Shown here one piece after another: positions 1 to 8,408 of a DNA stretch of 37,030 bases. Below the pieces are notes generated by a model. The model saw nothing but the letters and a program-made list of their open reading frames with translations, had not been told where the DNA came from and ran no database searches. This DNA comes from Rhodanobacter thiooxydans LCS2 (lineage in GTDB: Bacteria > Pseudomonadota > Gammaproteobacteria > Xanthomonadales > Rhodanobacteraceae). Location: positions 1 through 37,030 of the forward strand of contig NZ_AJXW01000097.1 in assembly GCF_000264375.1 (NCBI RefSeq), read 5' to 3'. A program made the position numbers and the translations under genes. Position 1 is the stretch's first letter. Each line of letters opens with the position of its first letter.

Positions 1-52
1 TCGCTGCGCTCACCCCAACCCACGCGTCCGAACCCACAACCGCCTCATCGAG

Positions 53-113
53 GTAGGGCGGGCACCGCCCGCCGGCGTTTGTTTTGACAAGGCGGGGGCA
101 GTGCCCGCCCTAC
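53..113. repeat. Paired inverted REP-type palindromes (REPIN-like)
   Basis: Two GC-rich arms, 53-73 and 91-113, are near-perfect reverse complements that both begin GTAGGGCGGGCAC when read towards the centre, separated by about 17 bases. Each arm is itself partly palindromic (GGGCGGGCACCGCCCGCC). This is the layout of REP doublets common between genes in Xanthomonadales and Pseudomonas. Only one copy was seen in the window, so the repetitive nature is inferred from its form. Confidence 0.6.
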
Positions 114-241
114 CGGGTTCGCGCGGACCTCCATCATTCATTGCGCCACCACGACGATCCGGCGGCAACCGTGCTGCACCGCGCTGGGTGCCTGCGTGCG
201 CATTCGTTATGATCGCCGCTTGTTTGACTCAGGGGCAGGCG

Positions 242-1753
242 ATGGGATTCCTCGGCAAGCTGGTGCGCCACAAGACGGTCGAGCAATTGCAGGCGGAGGC
301 CGGCACGCGCGGCGACTTCCGCCGCGTGCTGGGCTTGTGGCAGCTCACCGCGATCGGCATCGGCGGCATCATCGGCGTCGGCATCTTCGTGCTCGCCGGG
401 CAGCAGGCGGCGATGAACGCCGGCCCTGCGGTGGCGATCAGCTTCCTCATCGCCGGCGTCGGCAGCGCCTGCGCCGCGCTGTGCTACGCCGAGTTCGCCG
501 GGCTGATCCCGGTCACCGGCAGCGCCTACACCTACGGCTACGCGGTGCTGGGCGAGTTCGCCGCGTGGATCATCGGCTGGGATCTGCTGCTGGAGTACGC
601 GCTGGTGGTCGCGGTGGTGGCGATCGGCTGGTCCGGCTACGTGCAGGTGCTCCTGGCCTCGGCCGGCGTGCACCTGCCGGAGTGGGCGCAGCAGAGCATG
701 AGCGCGCAGACGATGGAGTACTACCTGCAGCGGCTGTTCGGCCTGCACGGCTCCACGGCGATCGCCGGGCTCAGCGACGGCCATCGCTTCAACGTGATCG
801 CTGCCGGCGTGTCGCTGGCGGTCGCGGTGCTGCTGACCGTACGCACCGAGTGGGGCGCGCGCTTCAACACCGCGGTGGTGGCGATCAAGGTAATCGGCGT
901 GTTGCTGGTGGTCGGCGTGGGCGTGTTCTACATCGACACGGCGAACTGGCACCCGTTCGTGCCGCCGCGGGTGGTCGATGCCGCCACCGGCATCGGCCAC
1001 TTCGGCTGGGCCGGCGTGCTGACCGGCGCCAGCGTGGTGTTCTTTGCGGTGTTCGGCTACGACACGCTGACCACCGCGGCGGAGGAATCGAAGCACCCGC
1101 AGCGCGACCTGCCGCGCGCGGTGCTGCTGTCGCTGGCGATCGCGATGGTGCTGTACCTGGCGGTGTCGCTGGTACTCACCGGCATCACCCACTACAGCAA
1201 CCTCGGTGGCGAGGCCTCGGTGTCCGACGCGTTCGAGCAGATCGGCCTGCACTGGCTCAGCGTCGCCATCGCGGCGGCCGCGGTGATCGGCGTCACCAGC
1301 GTGCTGTTCGCGTTCATGCTGGGCGCGGCGCGGATCTGGTTCGCGCTGGCCCGCGACGGCCTGCTGCCGGCGTGGTTCGCGAAAGTCAGCCCGCGCTTCG
1401 GCACGCCGGCGCGGCCGACGATGATCCTGGGCCTGTTCACCGCGCTGGTGGCCGGCCTGCTGCCGATCGGCGAGGTGGCCGAGCTGGTCAACATCGGCAC
1501 GCTCAGCGCTTTCATCATCATCTGCGCCTCCATCATGCTGCTGCGCGTGCGCCGGCCGGACCTGCAGCGCAACTTCAGGACCCCGGCAGTGTGGTTCACC
1601 GCGCCGCTGGGCATCGCATTCTCCATCGCGCTGATCTACGGTCTGCCGTGGATCACCTACGAGCGCTTCATCCTCTGGATGGCGCTGGGCTGCGTGATCT
1701 ACTTCGCCTACGGCATCCGGCACAGCAAGATGGCGCAGCGCGGGCGGGCGTAG
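242..1753 (+). CDS. APC-superfamily amino acid permease
   Basis: A 503-residue inner-membrane transporter of the amino acid-polyamine-organocation superfamily, closest in layout to the cationic amino acid transporter (CAT/YfnA-like) branch with about 12 membrane segments. The first segment carries the typical glycine-rich GIGGIIGVGIFVLAG helix around residue 40, and helix 6-8 signatures such as FFAVFGYDTLTTAAEE follow, with the conserved acidic pair before the loop. The start at ATG 242 is chosen over an upstream GTG at 101 because the latter lies inside the REP palindrome and the added residues have no family counterpart; AGGGGCAGG precedes 242. The gene stands alone and converges with the cyclase gene 12 bases downstream. 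Substrate cannot be read from the sequence. Confidence 0.85.
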   Translation: MGFLGKLVRHKTVEQLQAEAGTRGDFRRVLGLWQLTAIGIGGIIGVGIFVLAGQQAAMNAGPAVAISFLIAGVGSACAALCYAEFAGLIPVTGSAYTYGYAVLGEFAAWIIGWDLLLEYALVVAVVAIGWSGYVQVLLASAGVHLPEWAQQSMSAQTMEYYLQRLFGLHGSTAIAGLSDGHRFNVIAAGVSLAVAVLLTVRTEWGARFNTAVVAIKVIGVLLVVGVGVFYIDTANWHPFVPPRVVDAATGIGHFGWAGVLTGASVVFFAVFGYDTLTTAAEESKHPQRDLPRAVLLSLAIAMVLYLAVSLVLTGITHYSNLGGEASVSDAFEQIGLHWLSVAIAAAAVIGVTSVLFAFMLGAARIWFALARDGLLPAWFAKVSPRFGTPARPTMILGLFTALVAGLLPIGEVAELVNIGTLSAFIIICASIMLLRVRRPDLQRNFRTPAVWFTAPLGIAFSIALIYGLPWITYERFILWMALGCVIYFAYGIRHSKMAQRGRA

Positions 1754-1765
1754 CGCCAGCGGCTT

Positions 1766-2848
1766 TCAGCAGTCGTCGGGGCTGCACACCACGCGGTCGC
1801 GTCCAGTGTTCTTGGCCTGGCGCATGGCCTGGTCGGCACGCGCCAGCAGGGTCTGGATGTCGTCGCGGCAGCGCTGCGAACAGGCGACGCCGATGCTGGT
1901 GGTGAGCGGGCCGTCGGGGCGCCGGATCTCGTGCATCGACAGGCGCAGCTGCTCGGCGCGCCGGCACCCCTGTTCCAGGCTGTTGCCGGGCAGCAGCATC
2001 GCGAACTCCTCGCCGCCGATGCGGCCGATCAGGTCGCCCGCGCGGGTCTGCCTACGCAGCGTCGCGGCCAGCGCGACCAGCGCCGCGTCGCCGGCGGCGT
2101 GGCCGTACTGGTCGTTGAGCTGCTTGAAGCGGTCGGCATCGACGAACAGCATGCAGGCCGGCTGCCGTTGCCGGTGCAACTCGGCCAGCGCGGAGCGCGC
2201 CAGCTCCAGGAAACGGTTGCGCACCAGCAGGCCGGTGAGGCCATCGGTGTTGGCCTGCTCGCGCAGCTGGCGTTCCAGGCGGAACTGCTCGAACAGGGTG
2301 CGCGCCATGAATGCCCGCAGCACCGTCGACAGCACGATCGCGATCGCCATGTAGACCAGGTACTGGAACACCAGCGCGCTGTCGATGTTGCCGGACAGCA
2401 GCATCGGCAGCGGCCCCAACGCGCACAACAGCATGGCGGCGATGAAGTCCCAGCGGCCCAGCCAGATCACCGAGGACGCCACCGGCAACAGCAGCCCGGG
2501 CAGCACCACCGACTGCCGGTGCAGGTCGTCCGCGCCGTTGAGGTTGATGCCGATCTCCAGCAGCGCGACGCACAGCAGGGTCAGCGTGCTGAGCAGGCCG
2601 GGCTGGCGCACCCGCCGCGTCGAGGCGGCAATCAGCAACAGCAGCGGCAGCGGAGCAAGACGCAGCCACAGCGGCAACGGCGAATGGCGCACCAGGGTGC
2701 CGGCGATCACCGCCACCAGGTAGGCCAGCGCGCCCACCAGCATCAGGGCATGGATCATCGGCCCCATCCGCTGCGCCAGATAACGGCTGTACTCGCGGCG
2801 TTGCCCGCCGTCGCGGACCTGTCGCAGATGCTTGAACAAGGCGTGCAT
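1766..2848 (-). CDS. Membrane-bound GGDEF diguanylate cyclase
   Basis: A 360-residue protein that makes cyclic di-GMP from two GTP at the inner membrane. Residues 31-180 form about six hydrophobic segments with no recognised named sensor domain, followed by a short linker and a GGDEF domain from about 198 to 355. The active-site motif is GGEEF at 278-282, and RAGD at 269-272 lies exactly five residues before it, matching the RxxD inhibitory site, so product feedback is expected. DADRFKQLND (237-246) holds the metal-binding aspartate. No EAL domain is present. The start has a weak ribosome site. It is transcribed away from the M61 peptidase gene and converges on the permease gene. The signal sensed is unknown. 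Confidence 0.9.
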   Translation of the reverse strand: MHALFKHLRQVRDGGQRREYSRYLAQRMGPMIHALMLVGALAYLVAVIAGTLVRHSPLPLWLRLAPLPLLLLIAASTRRVRQPGLLSTLTLLCVALLEIGINLNGADDLHRQSVVLPGLLLPVASSVIWLGRWDFIAAMLLCALGPLPMLLSGNIDSALVFQYLVYMAIAIVLSTVLRAFMARTLFEQFRLERQLREQANTDGLTGLLVRNRFLELARSALAELHRQRQPACMLFVDADRFKQLNDQYGHAAGDAALVALAATLRRQTRAGDLIGRIGGEEFAMLLPGNSLEQGCRRAEQLRLSMHEIRRPDGPLTTSIGVACSQRCRDDIQTLLARADQAMRQAKNTGRDRVVCSPDDC

Positions 2849-3093
2849 GCGGGTTCTGCCGGAAGGGAGGCCGGGAGCCTTTGCTCCAGACTGAGCAAGA
2901 TGGATGCCAGGCCGCGGCCCGCGGCCGCTGCGGATTCATGCGCGAGCCAAGTTCGTGACCTTCGGCAGGGGTGAAGCCCGCCGCCGCCGGTCTAGCATCG
3001 ACCGCTCGAATGCCTGCCGCGGCAACTTCTGGGCTCGTCCGGGCGGCCTCCCGCCGCCGGTCCGGCGCACGCCTTTTTTCACCGGAGACCACT

Positions 3094-4992
3094 TTGAAAG
3101 TCAACCGCCTCACCATCGCCCTCGCCGCCACCGCCCTCGGCCTGGCCAGTTTCGCCGCCCTTGCCGATGTCCCGGCGCCGCAGGATGTGCCCTACCAGGG
3201 CACCTTGAAGATCAAGGTGGACGCCACCGACGTGGCGCGCCGGATCTTCCGCGTGCACGAGACGATTCCTGCGCAGCCGGGGCCGCTGACCCTGCTGTAC
3301 CCGCAGTGGCTGCCGGGGCACCACTCGCCCAGCGGCCCGATCGACAAGCTGGCCGGCCTGGTGGTGACCGCCAACGGCAAGACCCTGCCGTGGAAGCGTG
3401 ACACGCTGAACGTCTATGCCCTCCACGTCGAGGTGCCCGCAGGCGCCAGCAGCGTCGAGGTGTCGTTCCAGTTCCTGTCGCCGCAGAGCACCCGCCAGGG
3501 TCGCGTGGTGATGACGCCGGAAATGCTGAACCTGCAGTGGAACGCCAACACGGTGTACCCGGCCGGCTACTTCGCCAAGCGCATCATGACCGAGGCCAGC
3601 GTGACCTTTCCCGCCGGCTGGCAGTTCGGCAGCGCGCTGGAAGTGGCCTCGCGCGAGGGCGACACGGTGCACTTCAAGCCGCTCGCGTACAACGACCTGG
3701 TCGACTCGCCGATCTACGCCGGCAAGTACTTCAAGCGCGTCGACCTGGACCCGGGCGCGAAGGCGCCGGTGCACCTCAACATCGTGGCCGACGCCCCGAA
3801 GTATCTGGAGATCACCCCGCAACAGCTGAAGCTGCACCAGAACCTGGTGCAGCAGATGTACAAGCTGTACGGCGCGCACCACTACGACCACTACGACTTC
3901 CTGCTCTCGCTCAGCGACAAGATGAGCGGCAACGGCCTGGAGCACCATCGCTCCAGCGAGAACGGCGTGGGCCCCGGCTACTTCACCGAGTGGGACAAGA
4001 ACGCACTGAGCCGCGACCTGCTGCCGCACGAGTTCAACCATTCATGGGACGGCAAGTACCGCCGCGGCGCCGACCTCACCACGCCGAACTTCAACGTGCA
4101 GATGGAAGACTCGCTGCTGTGGGTGTACGAGGGCCAGACCCAGTTCTGGGGCCAGGTGATGGCGGCGCGCTCGGGCCTGTGGAGCGCCGAGCAGACGCGC
4201 GACATGCTCGCCTTCGTCGCCGCCACCTACGACCGCGGCCGGCCCGGCCTGGCCAGCTGGCGCAATGTGCAGGACACCACCAACGATCCGATCATCGCCC
4301 AGCGCGCGCCGCTGCCGTACCGCAACTACCAGGGCAGCGAGGACTACTACTCGGCCGGCCAGATGATCTGGCTCGACGTCGACGCCAGGCTGCGCGAACT
4401 GAGCCGCGGCAAGCATTCCATCGACGATTTCGGCAAGGCCTTCTTCGGCATGGGCAACGGCCAGTGGGACGTCAACACCTACACCTTCGAGGACGTGGTG
4501 AAGACGCTCAATGACATCCAGCCGTTCGACTGGGCCAGCTACCTGCGCACGCGCCTGGACGGCCACGGCCCGCTGACCGGCGGCATCGAAGGCCACGGCT
4601 GGAAGCTGGTCTACACCGACAAGCCGTCCGCCGCGGTGAAGGCGATCGAGGCGCGCCGGCACTCCGCCGACCTCACCTACTCGCTCGGCCTCTCGATCGG
4701 CAAGGGCGGCGACATCGCCGACGTGCTGTGGGACGGCCCCGCGTTCAGGGCCGGCATCTCGCCCGGCATGACGGTGGTCGCGGTCAACAGCCACGACTAC
4801 GACGCCGACGCGCTGAAGGACGCCGTCACCGCCGCCGCGAAGGACAAGAGCCAGCCGGTCGAGTTGCTAGTGAAGAACTTCGACCAGTACCAGACCGTGC
4901 GCATCGACTACCACGATGGCCTGAAGTACCCGCACCTGGTCCGCGACAACAGCAAGCCCGACACCCTGGGCGAGCTGCTCAAGGCACGCTGA
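3094..4992 (+). CDS. Secreted M61-family glycyl aminopeptidase with PDZ domain
   Basis: A 632-residue exported metallopeptidase of family M61, which releases N-terminal glycine or alanine from peptides in the periplasm. Residues 1-24 form a signal peptide (basic start, hydrophobic core, cleavage after ALA). The zinc site is HEFNH at 312-316 with the third ligand E346 in the YEGQTQFWG motif. A C-terminal PDZ-like domain spans about 520-600. The start is taken as TTG 3094, with GGAG seven bases upstream, since it places the signal peptide at the N-terminus; the upstream in-frame ATG at 2971 would add 41 residues unlike any signal peptide. The gene stands alone, divergent from the cyclase. Confidence 0.88.
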   Translation: MKVNRLTIALAATALGLASFAALADVPAPQDVPYQGTLKIKVDATDVARRIFRVHETIPAQPGPLTLLYPQWLPGHHSPSGPIDKLAGLVVTANGKTLPWKRDTLNVYALHVEVPAGASSVEVSFQFLSPQSTRQGRVVMTPEMLNLQWNANTVYPAGYFAKRIMTEASVTFPAGWQFGSALEVASREGDTVHFKPLAYNDLVDSPIYAGKYFKRVDLDPGAKAPVHLNIVADAPKYLEITPQQLKLHQNLVQQMYKLYGAHHYDHYDFLLSLSDKMSGNGLEHHRSSENGVGPGYFTEWDKNALSRDLLPHEFNHSWDGKYRRGADLTTPNFNVQMEDSLLWVYEGQTQFWGQVMAARSGLWSAEQTRDMLAFVAATYDRGRPGLASWRNVQDTTNDPIIAQRAPLPYRNYQGSEDYYSAGQMIWLDVDARLRELSRGKHSIDDFGKAFFGMGNGQWDVNTYTFEDVVKTLNDIQPFDWASYLRTRLDGHGPLTGGIEGHGWKLVYTDKPSAAVKAIEARRHSADLTYSLGLSIGKGGDIADVLWDGPAFRAGISPGMTVVAVNSHDYDADALKDAVTAAAKDKSQPVELLVKNFDQYQTVRIDYHDGLKYPHLVRDNSKPDTLGELLKAR

Positions 4993-5000
4993 GGCCCGGC

Positions 5001-5034
5001 GCTCCCGTCCCGTTCCGCGCGGACGGGCGGGAGC
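5001..5034 (+). terminator. Hairpin after the M61 peptidase gene
   Basis: GCTCCCG(T)CCCGT at 5001-5013 pairs with ACGGGCGGGAGC at 5023-5034, giving a 12-bp stem with one bulged T, nine bases after the stop codon. No T-run follows, so intrinsic termination is plausible but not certain. Confidence 0.5.
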
Positions 5035-5115
5035 CATCCACCGCCATCGGCAACTCCGCTATACTGCGCTCCCCGCGACAGCGGCCTCCGGCCGGCCTGC
5101 CGCGCGGCCTTGCAT

Positions 5116-5192
5116 GCGCCCGTAGCTCAGCTGGATAGAGTACTGCCCTCCGAAGGCAGGGGTCGTGGGTTCGAATCCCGCCGGGCGCACCA
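5116..5192 (+). tRNA. tRNA-Arg (anticodon CCG)
   Basis: A 77-nt tRNA with encoded CCA. The acceptor arms GCGCCCG (5116-5122) and CGGGCGC (5182-5188) pair fully. The anticodon arm is CTGCC-CTCCGAA-GGCAG with anticodon CCG at 5150-5152, and the T arm is GTGGG-TTCGAAT-CCCGC. It reads CGG arginine codons. The gene borders a decayed insertion sequence and the sulfur island, and tRNA 3' ends are common integration sites; no second copy of its 3' end was seen further along the window. Confidence 0.97.
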
Positions 5193-5243
5193 TCAAATCA
5201 TCGACTTGCGTCGATTTCGCTTCCAACACGCGAAAGCAATCCC

Positions 5244-5269
5244 CCACTTTTAGTTGACAGTAAAAGTGG
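5244..5269. repeat. Perfect 9-bp inverted repeat at edge of IS remnant
   Basis: CCACTTTTA (5244-5252) and TAAAAGTGG (5261-5269) flank an 8-base loop. It lies at the inner edge of the decayed transposase fragment and is AT-richer than its surroundings. It may be a scar of the insertion sequence or a hairpin ending the tRNA transcript. Confidence 0.5.
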
Positions 5270-5325
5270 AGCCAGGCAGCGAGCGCCAGTTCCTGTATCG
5301 GTGTGATGCCGCCGAACTTGCTGCG

Positions 5326-5448
5326 TCATTTGTAGAACGTCGCCGAGCTGATGCCATGTTCGCGGCACAGCTGCGGCACGGGCGTGCCGACCTCGGCTTG
5401 CTTGAGCACGGCCAGGATCTGGCTGTCGGTGAATCGCGATTTCCGGAT
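5326..5448 (-). pseudogene. IS3-family transposase OrfA remnant
   Basis: The reverse strand encodes about 40 residues typical of the N-terminal helix-turn-helix of IS3-family OrfA ([18 protein letters not shown]..., then CREHGISSATFYK). A strong AGGAGG (complement of 5453-5458) stands at the right distance before codon 1, but that codon reads ATC instead of ATG. After FYK a TGA at 5326-5328 replaces the usual tryptophan codon, and similarity continues for a few codons (SKFGGI) before ending in unrelated DNA. No OrfB (DDE) part is present. It is therefore a dead fragment with start loss, nonsense and truncation, marking past insertion beside the tRNA. Confidence 0.85.
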
Positions 5449-5634
5449 GGAACCTCCTCGGGAAAGACTACGAGAAAATTCCACTTCTGGCGTCCGCCAA
5501 TCGGCGGGGAATTACCGGCAGCGGTCGCGGTGAGTAGCCTGCTGGTGCCATCGCTGCCCGGTAGTGGGTGAATCCGGACGGCGCGGTGGTTTGCGCCGGC
5601 TGCTCCAGATCAGGTGCGGGTGGGGTTTGATGAC

Positions 5635-5650
5635 ATACCCTAATGGGTAT
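5635..5650 (+). promoter_or_regulatory. CsoR/CstR-type operator before moaA
   Basis: ATACCCTAATGGGTAT is a perfect palindrome of the form ATACC-N6-GGTAT, the pattern bound by CsoR-family repressors. It ends 26 bases before the moaA start. The same pattern recurs at 10111-10126 and 24301-24316, and a CsoR-family gene lies at 19231-19500. Confidence 0.7.
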
Positions 5651-5676
5651 TCTGGCCGGACGAGATGGGGTGAGGC

Positions 5677-6696
5677 GTGGAAACGCGAGACACACTGGGA
5701 CGATTGATGCGCGACCTGCGCATCTCGGTGACCGACCGCTGCAACTTCCGTTGCACCTACTGCATGCCGAAGGAGCTCTTCGGCGCTGACCACGCGTTCC
5801 TGCCGCGCGCCAGCCTGCTGAGCTTCGAGGAGATCGCTCGGCTCGCGCGTCTGTTCGCGGCACTGGGCGTCACCAAGCTGCGCCTGACCGGCGGTGAACC
5901 GCTGGTGCGCAAGGAGATCGAGCGGCTGGTTGCGTTGCTCGCGCCGATTCCCGGCATTGCCGACATCAGCCTGACCACCAACGGTTCGCTGTTGACGGCG
6001 GACAAGGCGCGCCAGCTGAAGGCCGCAGGGCTGCAGCGCATCACCATCAGCCTTGATGCGCTCGACGACGCGACGTTCAAGGCGATGAACGGGGTCGGGT
6101 TCCCGGTGCGCAAGGTGCTGGATGCCATCGACAACGCGGTCGCGGCCGGGTTTGCGCCGGTCAAGATCAACATGGTGCTCAAGCGCGGCGCCAACGATGC
6201 GTGCATCGAGGCGATGGCGGAGCATTTCCGTGGTAGTGGCTGCGTCCTGCGCTTCATCGAATTCATGGATGTCGGCACCACCAACGGCTGGCGCATGCAG
6301 GACGTGGTGCCGTCGGCCGAAGTGATCGCGCGCGTCGATGCGCGCTGGCCGCTGGAACGCGTGCCGGCGAACTATCCCGGCGAAGTGGCCAATCGCTGGC
6401 GCTACAAGGATGGTGCGGGCGAGGTCGGCGTGATTGCCTCGGTGACCCAACCGTTCTGCGGCGGGTGCACGCGTGCACGGCTGTCGGCGGAAGGCGTGCT
6501 GTACACCTGCCTGTTTGCCGGCGGGGGCGCGAGCCTGCGCGACCTGCTGCGCGGCGGCGCCGACGACGAGGTGGTCATGGACAAGATCGCCGGGGTGTGG
6601 GGCAGGCGCCGTGATCGCTATTCGGAATTGCGCACCGAGGCGACGCCGGAAATCGCGGCGCGCAAGAAAATCGAGATGTCCTATATTGGCGGATAG
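5677..6696 (+). CDS. moaA: GTP 3',8-cyclase MoaA (molybdenum cofactor synthesis)
   Basis: A 339-residue cytosolic radical-SAM enzyme that converts GTP to 3',8-cyclo-GTP, the first step of molybdopterin synthesis. The SAM cluster motif is C22-x3-C26-x2-C29, the SAM-binding TGGEP lies near residue 73, and the second GTP-binding cluster uses C261, C264 and C278. The chain ends in the catalytic Gly-Gly tail. GTG 5677 is the start because a later ATG at 5707 would remove the N-terminal segment before the barrel. No other moa genes are nearby, so this may be an extra, regulated copy supplying cofactor to the molybdenum enzyme SoxC encoded 7.5 kb downstream. An ATACC-N6-GGTAT operator lies just upstream. 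Confidence 0.95.
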   Translation: METRDTLGRLMRDLRISVTDRCNFRCTYCMPKELFGADHAFLPRASLLSFEEIARLARLFAALGVTKLRLTGGEPLVRKEIERLVALLAPIPGIADISLTTNGSLLTADKARQLKAAGLQRITISLDALDDATFKAMNGVGFPVRKVLDAIDNAVAAGFAPVKINMVLKRGANDACIEAMAEHFRGSGCVLRFIEFMDVGTTNGWRMQDVVPSAEVIARVDARWPLERVPANYPGEVANRWRYKDGAGEVGVIASVTQPFCGGCTRARLSAEGVLYTCLFAGGGASLRDLLRGGADDEVVMDKIAGVWGRRRDRYSELRTEATPEIAARKKIEMSYIGG

Positions 6697-7653
6697 TTGC
6701 AGCGTGCTGCGCGTGACCGCTGCTGCTGGCCGCGGCGGCCGTCGCCGCACCCGTTTCGTCGACCGCGGATTATCTGCCGCCGTGGAACCTGCCGCCCGAA
6801 GGCGGCGTGCATTTCCAGGTGCCACCGGTGGACGCGATTGCCGACCTGCATGGCGATATCGTCAATCTTCAGCGGGTGGTGCTCTTCGCCGGCAACCGGT
6901 TCATGGTGGTGCACGATCTGGTGGCGGCATTCCGGCAAGCGTATCCGCAGTACCAGCGCATCTACGTGGAAACGCTGCCGCCCGGGATCCTTGCGCAGCA
7001 GATCCAGACCGGCTCGCTGGTGAGGGGCAACCTGAAGATCGAATTGCAGCCCGACGTCCACACGGCCGGCAAGGGCGCGATTGCGCGCCTGCAGGACGAG
7101 CACGACTGGTTCACCGACACGCTCGACGATACCCGCAACGGGCTGGCGATTCTGGTGCCGGCCGGCAATCCGAAACACGTGCGCGGGCTCGCTGACCTTG
7201 GTCGCGCGGACGTACGGGTCAAGCATGCCTGACCCCAAATGGGAAGGCATCGCGCGCCAGATCGAGGCAAGCTACCGCAAGGCGGGCGACGAGGCGCTGG
7301 TCACGGCGGTCATGCAGACCAAGGTCGCGGCCGGCAGTACGTTCCTCACTCGCATCCATCATCGCCAGTCGCCGCTGCGCATCCTGCAGGGCGAAGCCGA
7401 CGCCGCGCCGGTGTGGTCGACCGAGGCATGGTTCCAGCAGCAGATCCAGCACCATCCGGTGGAAACGGTGACGATCCCGGCCGCGCAAAACAGCACTGCC
7501 ACCTACACCGCGGCGGTGATGAAGGCGGCCCCACACGCCGAGGCTGCGCGTGATTTCGTGAAGTTCATGGCGGGCGCGCAGGCACGTGCGATCTATGCGA
7601 AGTACGGTTTCCAGCCGCCGGCGCGTTGGCCCGCCGGCGCCGTGGTCGGACCG
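6697..7653 (+). pseudogene. Periplasmic oxyanion-binding protein (ModA-like class), frameshifted
   Basis: Reading frames together encode a periplasmic solute-binding protein of the class annotated as molybdate/tungstate-type. A hydrophobic leader (PLLLAAAAVAAPVSS) follows an in-frame TGA at 6714, so the N-terminus appears shifted relative to a TTG at 6697. The main frame runs through VVLFAGNRFMVVHDLVAAF and TLPPGILAQQI, then stops at 7232. Similarity resumes in the +1 frame with MPDPKWEGIARQIEASYRKAG and continues to about IYAKYGFQPP near 7620. One extra A in GTCAAGC near 7222 explains the second shift. The 3' end has no clear stop and runs into the opposing Rieske gene. It sits one base after moaA, suggesting former molybdenum uptake; the ligand is inferred only from this context. 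Confidence 0.7.
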
Positions 7654-8358
7654 TCAGCAGGTGGACACCGCGGCGGAATATCGGCTGAGCGGGATGGCCA
7701 CGGCGGTCTCGCCCACCGGCTGGCGATAGCCGCCCGGCCCGAAGCGGTCGATCAGATCCGACTTGTACGCGTCGAAGAAACGCGCGAAGAACTTGTCGCC
7801 GACGCAGCCGGTGGCGATCAGGCCATCGCTTTCAGCGTCCCATGCCAGTCGCGCCGGCAGCAGCGCATTCGGCGCCGGCCCGGCCACCCGCGCAGCACCG
7901 GTGGCCGGGTCGTACACGCTGCCGTGTGTGCAGCACACGATGAGGCCGGGCGCATCGGTGAGCGGGCTGCCCGAGGCCGCGTAGCGGATCGCGCTGTAGT
8001 CGGGTGTCGGGTAGCTCAGCTGGTGCATGCAGATGGCAACGCAGGCGACGAGGTTGGCATGCGGCCCCGCGCCCGCCGGGCTGGTGTAATCGCCGTCTTC
8101 CGGTGAAGCGAGGGCGGTCGGATGCGCGGCGCGCCCGCCGAGGTTGATGAGGAAGCACGGGATGCCGCGGTAGGGATAGGCAAACACCAGCGCTTCGGTG
8201 GTCGTGACGTCGGCTGCCTTGAGCGGGCTGCCATCGGCGTTGACCAGGCGTGCCGGTGGATGGTCGGCCATGGCGGCGGCGAGTGCGGGGTGGCCGCGCC
8301 AGCACGCGGCCGCGATGGCGGTACCTGCGCACGTCTTGACGAATGATCTGCGATCCAT
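7654..8358 (-). CDS. Exported Rieske-type [2Fe-2S] protein
   Basis: A 234-residue protein with a Tat-like leader (DRRSFVKTCAGTAIAAA) and a Rieske cluster site: C110-M-H112 and C142-C-T-H145, giving two cysteine and two histidine ligands. The usual extra disulfide cysteine of cytochrome bc1 Rieske proteins (CTHLGC) is not present in the first box, so the fold belongs to a divergent branch. The start at 8358 follows the flavoprotein stop by 50 bases, so the two are probably cotranscribed, flavoprotein first. It likely carries electrons from the sulfide dehydrogenase flavoprotein, replacing the diheme cytochrome FccA that normally partners FccB. That pairing is inference from gene order. Confidence 0.8.
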   Translation of the reverse strand: MDRRSFVKTCAGTAIAAACWRGHPALAAAMADHPPARLVNADGSPLKAADVTTTEALVFAYPYRGIPCFLINLGGRAAHPTALASPEDGDYTSPAGAGPHANLVACVAICMHQLSYPTPDYSAIRYAASGSPLTDAPGLIVCCTHGSVYDPATGAARVAGPAPNALLPARLAWDAESDGLIATGCVGDKFFARFFDAYKSDLIDRFGPGGYRQPVGETAVAIPLSRYSAAVSTC

Positions 8359-8408
8359 GGGAATGGGTTCCGGCTGGGTCGCTTGCGCGGCCCGACCGGC
8401 CTCGTCAT

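Noticed and set aside
134..1723. Long minus-strand open frame opposite the permease
   Set aside because: Its protein is dominated by Arg, His, Gln and Asp without hydrophobic cores, the usual antisense shadow of a GC-rich gene; the permease on the other strand has clear family motifs.
7130..7146. Possible fourth CsoR-type site (ATACCCGCAACGGGCT)
   Set aside because: The right half lacks GGTAT, and it lies inside a coding segment.
7081..8106. Long + strand frame continuing from the solute-binding pseudogene through the Rieske gene
   Set aside because: Only the part up to about 7620 resembles the binding protein; the rest is antisense to an intact Rieske coding sequence with its cluster motif.
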